DNA of 64,000 nt from Bombardia bombarda (GCA_030512295.1 JAULSR010000002.1:1488001-1552000), one strand, 5' to 3'. Shown: positions 44,310-56,905, numbered from the stretch's first letter. Numbers and translations: made by a program. The notes: generated by a model not told the origin, from the sequence alone.

Positions 44310-44338
44310 AAGCGACCCGCGTATACAAGCGACCCGCG
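44310..44338 (+). repeat. 12-bp direct repeat, possible DNA-transposon end
   Basis: AAGCGACCCGCG at 44310-44321 and again at 44327-44338, in otherwise AT-rich DNA. Such paired GC-rich motifs occur in terminal repeats of fungal Tc1/mariner-pogo elements; I cannot find a second end, so this remains a suggestion. Confidence 0.5.
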
Positions 44339-44439
44339 CACTTTCAAACCACGTCGCAACCTCCCAACTCAATTACTTTATAACAACATAAAAAAATTAG
44401 TTGCACTTAATTACATTCTCTTTTTCTAAAGTCTCTTCA

Positions 44440-44657
44440 TGTCACGGGCCTAGCCCGCTCCTAAGCGTGGAATAGCTCGTGGGGTACTAGCGCCTTGGCG
44501 CCAAGGCACTAGCACGTAACAGCCCCTTAGTCAGCATCTTAGTTAGCACCTTAGTCAGCCTTCCTAGGGGTAAAACCCTGGCTTGGGCACCCGGATAGTT
44601 AGTTCCGGCGTGCAATTACAATTATTATAAAGTGCATTTAAGGTTTAGCCCGTCATA
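44440..44657 (+). mobile_element. 218-bp element, copy 2 (best preserved)
   Basis: Begins TGTCACGGGCCTAGCCCG and ends GTTTAGCCCGTCATA. It has the same length and orientation as copy 1 and a higher GC content, so it seems less mutated. It contains a near-perfect palindrome at 44484-44515. No target-site duplication was evident at its ends. Confidence 0.78.
44484..44515. other. 32-bp near-perfect palindrome inside the 218-bp element
   Basis: The centre CCTTGGCGCCAAGG is a perfect palindrome; outward, CTAG(C/T)G pairs with (C/T)ACTAG. Only two base pairs mismatch over 32 bp. Copy 1 has the same structure with one further change; in copy 3 this centre seems lost. Confidence 0.8.
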
Positions 44658-45169
44658 CCCTTAAAGCGGCAAATTATATAATATTAAATTTTATAAGTTA
44701 TTTAAAAATAATAAAAAGTGTTTCATATATGAAAAATAAAGCTATTAGTTTATAAAGTATTTAATTTTTAAACGCCGACTAAAGTATAACTAATAACGAA
44801 AATATATATAAAAATATAATTAAAAAAAACCTAATTTTGCTTTATTTTTAATCGAATATAAAAGTGTTAATACTAGCAAGCTCGAAGCCGAAACTAAGGC
44901 TAATTTCGATATTTAATTAATTATAAAAATAATATTTAACTTATAATTTAAAAGCTTTTTAATAATATATAGCCTAATTAATAGCGATAAGATAATTAAT
45001 TTTCTTAATAATTAAGCAATAATATATATAATAATAATAATTAACTTATTTAAACGATCCTTAAATAAACTTATATTTTTTTTATAAAAAATAAAAATCT
45101 TTAATATTATATAATCTTAAATATTTAAATTAATTATTATATAAGCGCTTTTATAATATTTATCACTTA

Positions 45170-45401
45170 TAATAAACGTAGCTTGCTTTTATATATAAAA
45201 TAATTTATAAGGTATTAACACTAGTACGTAACATATATAATTTATATATACGGAGCTTTTTAATTAATTTATTAATTAAGTTAACCCATATATTTTAATT
45301 AGCTTTCTTAGGGATAAAACCCTAGCCTAGCCGCCCAAATAGTTAGCTTTAATATATAATTATAATTATTATAAAATATATCTAAAGTTTAACTTATTAT
45401 A
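45170..45401 (+). mobile_element. 218-bp element, copy 3 (strongly AT-mutated)
   Basis: Recognisable by CACTAGTACGTAAC, CTTAGGGATAAAACCCTAGCC, AATAGTTAG and the AATTATAATTATTATAAA block followed by AAAGTTTAACTTATTATA. Nearly all C and G that differ from copies 1 and 2 are replaced by T and A. The palindrome centre is absent and the length is not conserved. Borders are approximate. Confidence 0.6.
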
Positions 45402-45570
45402 ATTTTTATATATATATTAATAAAAAAATAACCCTTTAATAAATAAAATAAAATAATAAAAAATTATATAAATATAAAAAAAAACTTATTATTATGTTTT
45501 AAATAAACTTATTTTTTATAAATATATAATTATATATAAATTTATATAAAGATTTAAACACGCTAAGACG

Positions 45571-48112
45571 ATTTTATTCGAGTCGTATTTGGACTAGTTT
45601 ATGTTAATTGTCGTTGGTTGTGGGGCGGGGGCGTGTGTGGTGTAGGGACCGGGGGCCCGGGGGTGGGGGGGAAAGGGGATAAATTGGCCTGATCTGTGAG
45701 ACTACCCGGTGGAGGTGTGTTTGACTTGCCACCTTCCCTGTCAGGCACGTCACTTACCTTCGCGCATGTGTTACTCTAATGCCAAGTTCAAGGCGGGGAC
45801 CATTCTCCACGCGGAACCAGGAGGTGAGAAGGTCATCAGCATGCAACACGTGCCAGTTATCGCACGACCCCCCCCCCCCCCCCAGGAGGACTTCTGACTC
45901 AACCGCTTCCCGGCTCTTGCCAAAGTCAATCTTACGGAGTCAGAGCCAAACCATTGACACTAAGAAAGCAGGCAGGCAATAAGAAACCCAAAATTCGGCG
46001 CCTTGTAACCGCAACGAATACGTGGCCGCGGAGAGAACGGATGAGTTCCTGGATCGGAATGTACCTTGTAAACCAGGAAAGCAACTGGAATAACCCTTGT
46101 TAATGGGAATTACATCATGTCGACCAAGTGACCGCCTTGAACGCGTACACAGGTTCACGTTTGCTCTGTTTCCTTTATCTCCTTCGTTTATCTCTCAGAC
46201 TGGCGGCATATATTTGCAATAAGACAGTCGTCAGTCGTGACCACGATATGCCTTTGACGATTAAATGGGATACAGTGGCGCAATCCACCGAGTAGCTGTC
46301 AACGCACCAATGGCCAAGTCCGATAACAATCAGAAGTTAAGATAGCACTTCATTCTTGGCGAACCTACATTAAACCGACAAACCAGATCATGCAGGGATG
46401 TCTTAGAAGTGGAGTTTATTTAGTTGATTATGGTTTCGAAAGCACCCTACCCGCCATTATCTCCAACACTTTGGTACCTTCCACAGTACCTATGTAAGGT
46501 TCCTAAGTATCTGAACCTTTCATCGATTTGACTGGGCACAGGCAACTACGTTTTCACAAGCGATTGATTCTCTTACTACCATCGCGATACCAGAGCGAGT
46601 GACTGAATTCACAGAGTTTGGTTTTGGCGGTTAGTAGTGGCATCATGGAGCGGATTGACCGTACCCGACGGTCTGACTCGCTTCGTACTCGGCGTATCCT
46701 TGTGTGTTTTAATCGTACAAAAAGGACTCGGATTGCCGTGTTCGTTCGACCTCAAGAAAGAGTATAAAATGCTAACCTCTGACTTGTGAATCAAACATGC
46801 CTGCAGATGCACCCATCAGGCGCTTACTTTAACGGATATTCTTTGGGACTTCACGGCTTATGTGAGATGTCATCCACGTAAGAGACAACTTGCTCTATCT
46901 GCAATGTTCTCTCGAGTCTTCACAACTGCTACTGACATGCTCATATTTCAAGTTACCTAGCTCTAAACCAATTTTGGATGTTAATAGGTTAAGCTTGTGT
47001 CTGTTTCTTTTCCGCATTCACTGTTCCCCAATACATCTCGATGTGACAGAATGTCCAACTATGAGCGAGCATCAGAGTTTGAGTGTCATATGATGCAGTA
47101 GGTTGCTAAGTGGATGGTGTGAAACACAAGTCAACTGCATCAACACAGAAATCCTGGACCTCAAACTCAAAGGGCACCATCAATTCATGCCCATACTACT
47201 AGTGTGCAGGGTTCGCAATAAGGTGCGAGACACTCTATCCATGTACATGAAGATGAAAACCAGCAGGCGACTTCCGTGGAGGGGAAATACCAGGTTGTCC
47301 ATGAGAAAGAGGTAGTTCAAGGTTGTTAAATGGCATCGAAGATATGTGAGAGTTGTTCGTGGACGGGCGGCGGCGGATGTGAGTTCAAGATTCCAGTGCC
47401 CAGGACTGTACTCGTCCTCGGCCGAGGACGTGGGCCCACTTGATGACGTTGTTAACTGCCACGGGCGGGCGGTGTCAAAACGATGGAACCGACACGACCC
47501 CTCCAAGGCATCAACAATAGCGAGGTAGGCGCTAAAGAACAGGCAACCCACCCTAATGCTTGGCGCAGCCTGAGCGCCTGGGATAGGCGTTCCAGGCTGT
47601 TGGAAACTCGAAGTAACCGAGCACTTCATAGCTCCGCGACGGAAGCCACCTCACAAGCTCGAGGCTGACAAGTGACATCCACAAGTGACATCCATTCCTT
47701 CCATACGAAGTAAGGTACCTTACTTGCCTTGCCTAGGTACCTTAGGTACTTCCATTTTATTGTTACCTAAACGACGTGGACACAAGGCCGCGTGTGCGAT
47801 AGCAATAACCCAACACAACGTGATCAAGAAGCAGTGCTTCATGGTTTCTTTCCCACGATAGCGATTTCGACCTCATCCCTTTCTACAGCTGGCCACGTCT
47901 GAACGAGAGAAGTTGCTGGGGATAAGTGCTGCTGCGGGCACTTCCTCAGAACGACCTCGAGATCGAACTGCCATTGCCCTTCCATGACGACCACCCCAAC
48001 AGCGAACCTGGACCCTCGATGGGTGCTAGGGACCTCGGTAAAGCCCTCCGTCATCGATTCATGAAGCCGACAGCATCCTAAGCAGAACAATCACGCCAAC
48101 GCGGGAAATACA
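45571..48112. other. Gene-free region right of the AT island; promoter of the BEACH gene
   Basis: Normal composition, about 2.5 kb. Contains a run of about 16 C (near 45868-45883), and an 18-bp perfect palindrome AAGTAAGGTACCTTACTT at 47708-47725. The minus-strand frame at 47180-47629 is not domain-like. The last few hundred bases should be the BEACH gene promoter. No gene is called. Confidence 0.55.
47708..47725. other. 18-bp perfect palindrome
   Basis: AAGTAAGGTACCTTACTT is its own reverse complement, and a second near-palindrome (CCTAGGTACCTTAGG) follows within 10 bases. It lies about 390 bp before the BEACH gene start. Confidence 0.8.
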
Positions 48113-51100
48113 ATGGACAGGATGCTAGCTTCGCGTTCGCGCCGCTACCGGGCGTCCACCTCGGCCTCGGCGCACCAGACCTCGAAAGCCACCGAGGTGC
48201 TCCAGGGTCTCCTCGACCGCCTTTCGGCCACCGCATCCTCTTCGCCCACGGGTGAATACCCAAATACACACGAGCTGTTGGAGGTAGTAAGACAGATTCA
48301 CCAGCACGTTGCGGCGGCACAGCCCCCTTCACCACCTCAGGATGATTTCCGACGTCTCCAGGGATTTCAGCGTCTTCTCGATGTTCTACGATCCTTCTCC
48401 GGCTTCTACAACCCCCAGAAACGTACAGAGGCCGAGAAAACTGGCCTCTTTGACCTGCTCCACGTTATTCTAGCAATCATATCGGCAACGTTCCGTGGAC
48501 ATCCCGGGAACAGAAGATACTTCCAAGACAGGGTCGAGGGCGGAGGATGGGAGGCTTTGGAGCAGATTATAGCTAGCATCGGGGTTGGCGGAAGTGACTC
48601 GGACCTCTGGACAAACTGCCAATTGCTGGGGAAGTTGCTTTCGTTCTCACTGGATGACCAGCGACTGGACGAGCTTTGTCGTTCGGTTGCATCGTCTGCA
48701 ACCTCGGGCAATAGGGAAGACTCACTGGCTGGGAAGTCGGGCGAGCCTCAACAGGAAACTCAAAGCAATGCCGAGGCAAAGATTGGAGAGGGCTTCGATC
48801 TTGAAGCAGTTGAGAAGAAGCTTGGAGAAATCATTGGGGCAACCAGTATCATCCAGAATGCCGAAATCATTCGGACAATTGTTGGCTTTTGGGAGTCTCT
48901 TCCGCGTAATCCAGGTGCACCACCAAACCCAGCTTCAATGATAGTCTTGGCTACATTGTCGTCCGTTGCATCTGTCTCGTTCTTCAACTTGACAGCTCTC
49001 CATGGAACGGGCGTCTTGTCCAGGTTTTTACGCTTGCTGTTCGCCGAAAACTGCACCCTTACAAAGACGGAACAAGAAAAGGCATTGCCATTGTGCAGGT
49101 CCCTGATGTATCTTGGCATTGATCAGCTGGCAGACGCGCAGTTTCTGTTGTCTCGCAATGATTCGGCCACGTCTGAATTCTGTCTGAGCATGACAGAAAA
49201 GTATAGCGGGCCGCCGTTCATCCAATTCGACCTCTCACTTCACGGCCATGCATCCATTGAGCAGCCGAGTCTGGGTCGCACTTTTCCGCCTCAGTCCTCG
49301 CTCGGGTATACGTTGACAGCATGGGTTCGCATCGACAGATTCGACCCCAATTCTCACACGACCCTCTTTGGGGTATTTGACTCTACCCAGACCTGTTTCC
49401 TCCTGGCCTATCTGGAGAAGGATACAAAAAACTTCATCCTCCAAACATCGGTGACTTCATCGCGCCCTAGTGTTAGGTTTAAATCGGTTGCTTTTAAGGA
49501 GCATCGGTGGTATCATATCGCAGTCGTCCACCGAAGACCAAAGACACTGACCGCCAGCAAAGCAAGCCTCTATGTTAATGGCGAATTTGCAGAGCAGATC
49601 CGCTCATCGTACCCAAGCCAACCCCCTCTCTCGAATGGAAGTACCGAAAGCTTTGCTTCTTTTACGTCAAGCACCAATAAAACCAATCCAGTTCAGGCAT
49701 TCTTCGGCACGCCGCGGGACCTTTCAACCCAACTTGGCCCTGGTCTGGTGTATTCGAAATGGTCACTGGCATCTGCTCATTTGTTTGAGGACATTCTTAG
49801 TGATGATCTGTTGGCGGTATACTATCGCCTTGGGCCTAGGTATCAGGGAAACTTCCAGGACTGCCTAGGCGGATTCCAGACTTATGAGGCCTCAGCTGCT
49901 CTCGGACTGCGAAACGAGATCTTTCATCCCGGAAAGGAGGAAAACTCGGACATTCTGAAAGCCATCAGGGATAAGGCTAGTACCATTCTTCCTGAGCAGA
50001 AAGTTCTCATGAGTACCTTTCCGCATGCCGTATTTCGTACCGACGGCAAATTCATGGAATCGCTTCTTTTCAGATCGCTCTCGAGGAACTCTGCCACAAG
50101 TTTGTTCCACACCACAACAAAAAATGGGACAGCTGTCACGATAAATGGCGCTGTACCATGCATTAATGATGCACTTATAAGACCGAATGGGATCGCTCTC
50201 CTTGCAGGTGATCCGATTCTTGCAAATCCTTACAACTTTGATGACAATCTTTGGCGTCTGGGTGGCTTCACCCCCGTGGCTCTCAAACTTGTCGAGCGGT
50301 CGTCTACTCCCGAAGAGCTTCTGCGCTCCGTCGAGATGATTTTACGTTGCATAAACAGTAGCTGGAGAAACAGCGAGGCTATGGAGAGAGACAATGGTTA
50401 CGCCATCCTGAATATGTTGCTCCGGGCCAAGCTGGGATATAGCATATCAGCATCAGACAATCATTCGTGGCGTCTTTCACTAACAAACGAGGCGAGAGAT
50501 CAATTGAGCTTTCAGCTTCTCAGTCTAGTACTCAATTTCGTCGGCTACAACCACGCTGATCCTATTGAATCGTTCATCGTGAACCCACTCGCCTACCGAG
50601 TCCTTTTGATCGACCTTGACTCTTGGCGCAGATCTGCAACTCTAACACAGGAACTCTACTATCGCCAGTTCGTAACCTTCGCCGTGAAGAGTAAACACCA
50701 TCAATTCAACAGCCGGCGGTTGCTCCGCATGCGTACGTGTCATCTGGAAATCGGATATCAAGTATTTTTTATGCTTACCACCTCAGGTGCAGGTATTATC
50801 AAGAGACTTCTAGATGCATTGAAAGCAGAAACAATATCAGAGGATACTGTTCCTCACTTCATGGCCTCCTTCGAGAGCCTTGTCAAGTGCAATTTCAACG
50901 CAGAAGTCCATCGCTCGCTTGCTCTTTTCATCACATACGCCTTTCATAGGCATTCCAGCTCCTTATCACGAACTCCTAAACCATCTTCAGCTTCTCGATC
51001 AGGCACCCCTAGTCCCGGTATCCAAAGGCGACCTACTCTCGAAACTAACTCTTCTCAAGCTGACCCCTCCAAACTGCTCACAAAGAAGCAACTCGGTGTC

Positions 51101-54100
51101 AGAATTCTAGAGATGTACACCAGGCTCCTCTGTGAAAAAAACAATCTTGTGGACATTCGCAAGTTTGCCAAGACAGTTACAAACAAGGTGATACAAACAG
51201 AAGGCCCGAGGAAGAAGAGAAAGGAGTATGAGCTGACAAGCAGCCAGTGGCTACTATACCTACTTGCGGAGGACGATCCGGAGATTGTCGTTTATGGCTG
51301 TAAAATCCTCGCCCGTCTACTGGTCACACAGCCAACCGGATATACCGCTAAGTTTTCATCCAAGACTGGTGGCTTCTCGATCATGGTACATCGTCTGAAG
51401 CACTGGTGGGATATTCCAACACTCTGGGCGATATTATTCAGTATTCTCTTTGGATACGATGTTGCCAACATTAACTTTGATAAATCATTTGACTTCTTCA
51501 GTCTGCTGGAAATATTCGGCAACAGTCGGGTTGCATTTCCGGATACCTTGCCTGTCATCACGTCGATGCTACAGCATGGGATGAGGGATATTCTCAAGCA
51601 CCAAGATGACCCGGATTCGCCAGCAGCGGACCCAAACAAGACTCAGGCCGGTAATCTTGATGTCGTTAACACAAGGCCTAGAGCCCGATCTATGGAATTG
51701 GACAAGGCACTTGAGTCACGAAGTAAGCATCAACCCGGCTATAGTAGACATTTACTAACTGTCAACTCAGAGATTCAATTGCCCGACAAAGAAAGGGTAA
51801 CGAGCCACGCCGTGATTCTACAAACAGTTGTTCGGTTTCTTGCCGACATGCATAGTCGCTCTGTCAGTTTCAGAGACTTTGCATTATCTTCTGATTATGT
51901 CCGCTTGCTTCTCTCGGCTTTGTATCCCATCATTGTCAGCACCGATCCGGTTACCCCTGAAACTGAGCTGAACTCTAAGGACTCTGCCCTCAACTTTGAA
52001 GGAGGAGACGTGATCATCCGGCCAGTACCTGGTTCTTTATCGACTGCAACTCCCATTGTCCGCACAACAAATACAAGTGCGGTTGAGCCTCCGCTGCCAT
52101 CACCTGGACTGGGACGTGGGACACCGCTTCGCAGGCCTTCATCCTTCATTATGGTTACGTCACAGCCATTCCCCATCACGCCCACACCGGCTCGTTTAAA
52201 CCATGTCATGTCACCCAAGAAGAAGGTTGTTACCCAACAGATCAGCAACGTTGTTCTGGAAGGAGTTTTGGAACTCATAATCAATGTGTTCAGCGATCAA
52301 ATCTTGGCGCGAAAGGAATTTTCCGGGTTTGGGCTCTTTCTGAAGGTCCCCCCAGGGTTCCAGGAGCATCAGGCATACTTCGAGACATACATTTTACGGA
52401 ATGCTCTCAGCCACTTGGGAAGCGCCGTTCAATTCAACCAGAAGGCTCTTTCCGAGCCTAAGGTCCTACAGAATATGGCACGTCTGAATCTTCACATGGT
52501 AGAGGCGATATTTGAAGGCTGGTTTCTTAATGGGGCAGAGTCGATGATTGACTTTACGGGCATGTTGTTGGAGTACCTACAGCGGCCAGAAGTTTCGAAC
52601 ATGAAGAGTGTTCGGCTCTGCAGTTCTGCTGTCCAGACGATACGGACCTCCTTTTTGAAGCTCATCTTGCTGAGGCTCTCAGATATGGATGATCCCCAGA
52701 CAAGTGACGCAGATGCTTCATCAACAATGGAGAAACTGCTTTACTGGCAGACTGTATTGCTCGGATGTCTCTCAACAGAAGATGACTACATGAAGCTTTT
52801 GTGGTATCAGCTGTATAATAAACTGGTCGATTCCCGAGAACCAGTCCGGCTCATCGCAGCAACACTGTGGCGTATAATGCTTGTTCAAAAGCCTGAAGAG
52901 TCCGCGGCCTTATTCCGACAAACTATGACGCCAGACCAGCAGCCTTTGGCTAAGGGCTTCAAGAAACTCACAGAGTTGGATGACTCGGCATTTATCGACT
53001 GGGTTGACCAACATCGCGCATCACTCGATGTCCTATTTTTTGGTGGCATGTCAAAGACGTGGGAAGAATTCGTCAGATTCGAAAATCAGCGCACATTAGA
53101 GTCTGCGAAATCGAGATTGAAGAATCGAAAGGATAGACTACGACAGTGGCATACTGAAGGGTTGGAAAGAGAGAACGTACTGCTGCGTCATGAGATGGCT
53201 AACAGTGCGTGGATGAAGAGCATTTACTTCACTGAGCACAATAAGCATCAGCGGCTTTTGCAAGACCAACAAGACGACAATGCCTACTTAGCCTCGGCAT
53301 ATATCAAGATGCAACGTGATCTACACCGCCCAGGTGCAGTTTTCGGTGAGCAACAAACCATTAAGTGGAAGCTTGACCGGACCGAGGGCAGAAATCGGAT
53401 GCGTCTTCGTCTTCTCCCTGATTATCCAGGACAGCAACAACAAGACTATCAACCAAAAAGGAGAATTGGAGACGGTGCCTCTGCTTCAACTCTGAGGCTC
53501 AACACGGCTGTTAGCAGCCTTTCAGTAACGCCGCAAAGTATTGGTACAACGCCGACGACAGCCCGGCCCCCCATCGAGACTGCAAGCAATGGGGCACAAG
53601 ATGATGCTGGCGGTTCTGTAGAGACTGGCTCGGTAGCTGAGAAATCAGACCAGCAAAGTGTTGCCCCCGAAGATGACTTTGAGTTGGTGGAGGACCCGAA
53701 TGATCCTGAGGGAGATGACATGTTCGAGGACAAGAACAGAAAAGTGATGAGGCGCCTCCAGCAAGGCGATTCTGTTCAGAATGTCTACAATGTTTCCCGG
53801 ATCATTGGTTTAGACCCTTGTGAGGGCATACTGATAATTGGGAAAGAGGCGCTCTACATCATGGACCACCTCTTCCAGAGCTCAGATGGAGAGATTATCA
53901 ACGTCTGGCAAGCGCCAGCCGAGGAGCGCGATCCATTTTCAATTATCATCACTGGATCAAATACCAGCGACAGACGTCAAAATCAGAACCGCATAGACCA
54001 GGAGTCTCGCAGCTGGAGGTGGCATGATGTGCTAAGCATTTCAAAACGCAGGTTTCTCTTTCGAGATGTGGCGATTGAGATCTTCTTCACGGATGGTCGG

Positions 54101-56184
54101 AGTTACCTCCTTACTGCTATAAAGTCGGCCCAGAGAGATGATATATACTCTCGGCTGATGAGCAAAACTCCTCATACCAATGGTGCTAATTTACTGCCCA
54201 ATCCCGAGGACGCCTGGCGGCTCGAGGGCCTCAAGTTTAGTGAAGAGGCACCACAGACATTCGGGGCCAAGTTTGGGAGCATCTTCAACTCGTCAGCATG
54301 GAACCCCATGATGAGGAGGTGGCAAAAGGGGGAGATCTCTAATTTCCACTACCTCATGCTCGTAAACACCATGGCTGGCAGGACGTTCAACGACCTCACT
54401 CAGTATCCAGTGTTTCCGTGGATATTGGCAGACTACACGAGCGAAGAGCTTGATCTGAACGATCCTGCTACGTTCAGAGATCTGTCTAAACCCATGGGTG
54501 CTCAGACTCCTGGCCGCGCAGCAGACTTCAATATGCGGCATACTAGCTTGGCTGAGATTGGCGAATCACCTTTCCACTATGGAACTCACTATTCGTCGGC
54601 CATGATCGTCGCTTCATACTTGATCCGGCTGCCACCGTTTGTGCAATCGTATATCTTGTTGCAAGGTGGTACATTTGACCACCCCGATCGGCTTTTCTTC
54701 TCCGTTGAAGGAGCATGGTCTTCGGCATCAAAAGACAATGGATCAGATGTTCGTGAGCTGATCCCAGAGTTCTTCTATCTGCCAGAATTTCTGAGCAATA
54801 TCAATGGGTACAACTTTGGTGTTCGCCAAGACTCGAGCAGAGTCGATAACGTTATTCTGCCGCCGTGGGCTAAAGGAGATCCCAAGATTTTCATCGCCAA
54901 ACACCGAGAGGCTCTTGAGAGTCCCTATGTCAGCCAAAGGCTGCAACAATGGATTGATCTTGTGTTTGGCTACAAGCAACGCGGGGACGCTGCCGTGGAG
55001 AGCTTGAATGTCTTCCACCCCTTATCGTATAAGGGGGCAAAAGACCTTGATAACATCACCGACCCCCAGGAGCGGATTTCCACAACTGGAATTATTCACA
55101 ATTTTGGCCAGACCCCCCACCAAATATTCACAAGACCGCACCCGCCTCGGGAGTACGAAAGGTGCCCCGTCAAGCGGCTCGACACTTCCATCCAAGCCTT
55201 GACACGGCTCCCTCATCCGCTTCTCGAGAGTCATGAACGTGTCGCTTCCCTCATCTATGCCCCCAAGCTCGACCGGCTTTTGTGTGCATCACCCTTGCGC
55301 CTGAACCTCCCGCCACAATACGACAAGTTTTTGGAATGGGGCTACGCAGACAACAGCGTGCGGTTCTTCTTCAGCGACAACCGAAGACCGGCCGGGTTGT
55401 TTGAGAACCTCCACATTGGCCAGATCTCCGCACTCACCTTTGCAGACTCCAAGACGCTCATCACCGCAGGCGAGGACTGCGTCGTGTCCGTCTACACGGT
55501 GCAATCGGCCCCCGGCAAACCCGTCGAGCTGCTCCCGCGATCCTCTCTCTTTGGACACAAGACGCCCGTGACCAACATCGCCGTCTCCAAGGCCTTCAGC
55601 ACCGTCGTGACCGTCTCGCAGGACGGCGCCGCCTTTTTGTGGGATCTCAACAGGCTCGAGTTCATCCGCAAGCTGCCGCTGGCACGCGCGGTGGAGTGCG
55701 CGCGCATCCATGACGTGACGGGCGAGATCATGCTCTGCAGCGGGCCGAACGTGCTGCTGTACACGCTCAACGGGGACCTGATTGTGGACCAGAACGTGTG
55801 CGGGGCGGAGGGGTACGACGACTTTGTGCACTCGTGCGCCTTTTACGAGGGCGCGGGGAACGAGTGGCTGGAGAACTTCTTGGTGTTCACGGGGCACAAG
55901 AGGGGAAGGGTGAATGTCTGGCGCAAGGCGGTGGGGGTGAATGGGAGGTGGATATTGGAGTTTCTGAGGAGGCTGGACCATGTGAACACCAAGAGCGAGG
56001 CGGGGGATAATGTGGAGGCGGCGATTACGTGTATCACGCCGCTGCCGCAGCTGGTGTATACGGGTGATGATGATGGGAGGGTGGTGAGTTTTATTCCGTT
56101 CCTCGAATGTGATAAGATTGCAAGTATGACTGACAGACTAATGTGTTGTAGTACGAGTGGAATTTGATTCAGCGAGAGAGGTAA
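48113..56184 (+). CDS. BEACH-WD40 protein (Bph1/LvsA/neurobeachin family)
   Basis: I propose four exons: 48113-50732, 50787-51722, 51771-56083 and 56152-56184; 2633 residues. The 54-nt (GTACGT...CTCAG) and 48-nt (GTAAGC, TACTAAC, CTCAG) introns are stopless multiples of three. Splicing them yields LLRMR|AGIIKRLL and ESRK|IQLPDKE. The last intron changes the end to GDDDGRVYEWNLIQRER; reading through would give an unrelated tail. Domains: N-terminal helical repeats, a concanavalin A-like lectin region (about 49.2-49.85 kb), long helical region, PH-BEACH (about 53.76-54.17 kb, VSRIIGLDPCEGILIIG), BEACH (about 54.22-55.0 kb, RRWQKGEISNFHYLMLVN, TQYPVFPWIL, PFHYGTHYSS, ILLQGGTFDHPDR) and C-terminal WD40 repeats (about 55.2-56.18 kb). 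Family members act in vesicle traffic, lysosome/vacuole and membrane fusion. It is a single very long gene, with no sign of decay. Confidence 0.93.
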
Positions 56185-56905
56185 GGTTGGTGAGGGAATG
56201 AAAGTAGTAAGCTACTGAGTGAGAAAGGAGGTTGTTTAGCGTAGGAAGGCAAGGGAGGTGGAGGTCTATCTGGACTGGGTGATTCGGGCAAGGGCTGGCT
56301 GGGATAAAGAAAAAGAAAAAGGAAAAAGAGAGGCGAGATATGCTCAATAGGGGATCTGCAAGGCTTTTTCTGGTTGGGTAATTCTAAGTAGGAGTTTGGG
56401 GTGGTGGCGGCTGGCTGTCTGTCTGTCTTGATATCCCTTTCCGGGTTATATGGCATAGCACCACTCTCATGCCGGACGTACGTTGGATTCGCATGTTCTT
56501 GCCTTGCAATTTGGCCTGAGACCAATCCTTTTTAGGTTGAGGTTTCTTTGTTTTTCGGTTTCCTTGTTTTTCGGTTTCCTTGAAGAACGAGGATGACTTG
56601 CAGTAGGTATACTTAGATAGTCCCTCTCTGTCATTGGGGGTAATATCAATCAGCGCAATGCTTTTCTCCCAAGCTGTCGCTGCCTGTTTACCCGCAACTT
56701 CCTACCTCTCAGCACCCATCTCTTCCCACAACGCCGTTATGTACAGTTTTTACACAAGTTTCTGAGGCATCTACCCTGTCTATGCGCGCTGCCTCCATCC
56801 TTTCCTGTGTTGACTTGTTTATACAACCACGGTTTCTTGATGTCGCGCCGCCTTTGGTGAAGTACCAGTCCAATCCAATCCATTCATCCCATTCTCATGT
56901 CCGCT
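56185..56905. other. Intergenic region between convergent genes
   Basis: Holds the 3' flanks of the BEACH gene (+) and the complex I subunit gene (-). A TTTTCGGTTTCCTTG motif is repeated in tandem near 56553-56582. No gene is seen. Confidence 0.55.

Larger units (their letters stand above)
42405..45570. repeat. AT-rich, RIP-like island of decayed transposons
   Basis: About 3.2 kb made almost wholly of A and T, with long TA/TTA/AAT runs and no open reading frame over 60 codons except within GC-richer relics. Both edges are sharp. The relics are three copies of a 218-bp element, an LTR-like block, and a small direct repeat. Fungal repeat-induced point mutation turns CpA into TpA and yields such DNA; here copies of the element differ by transitions only. 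The island is therefore most likely a heterochromatic graveyard of mobile elements. Confidence 0.88.
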
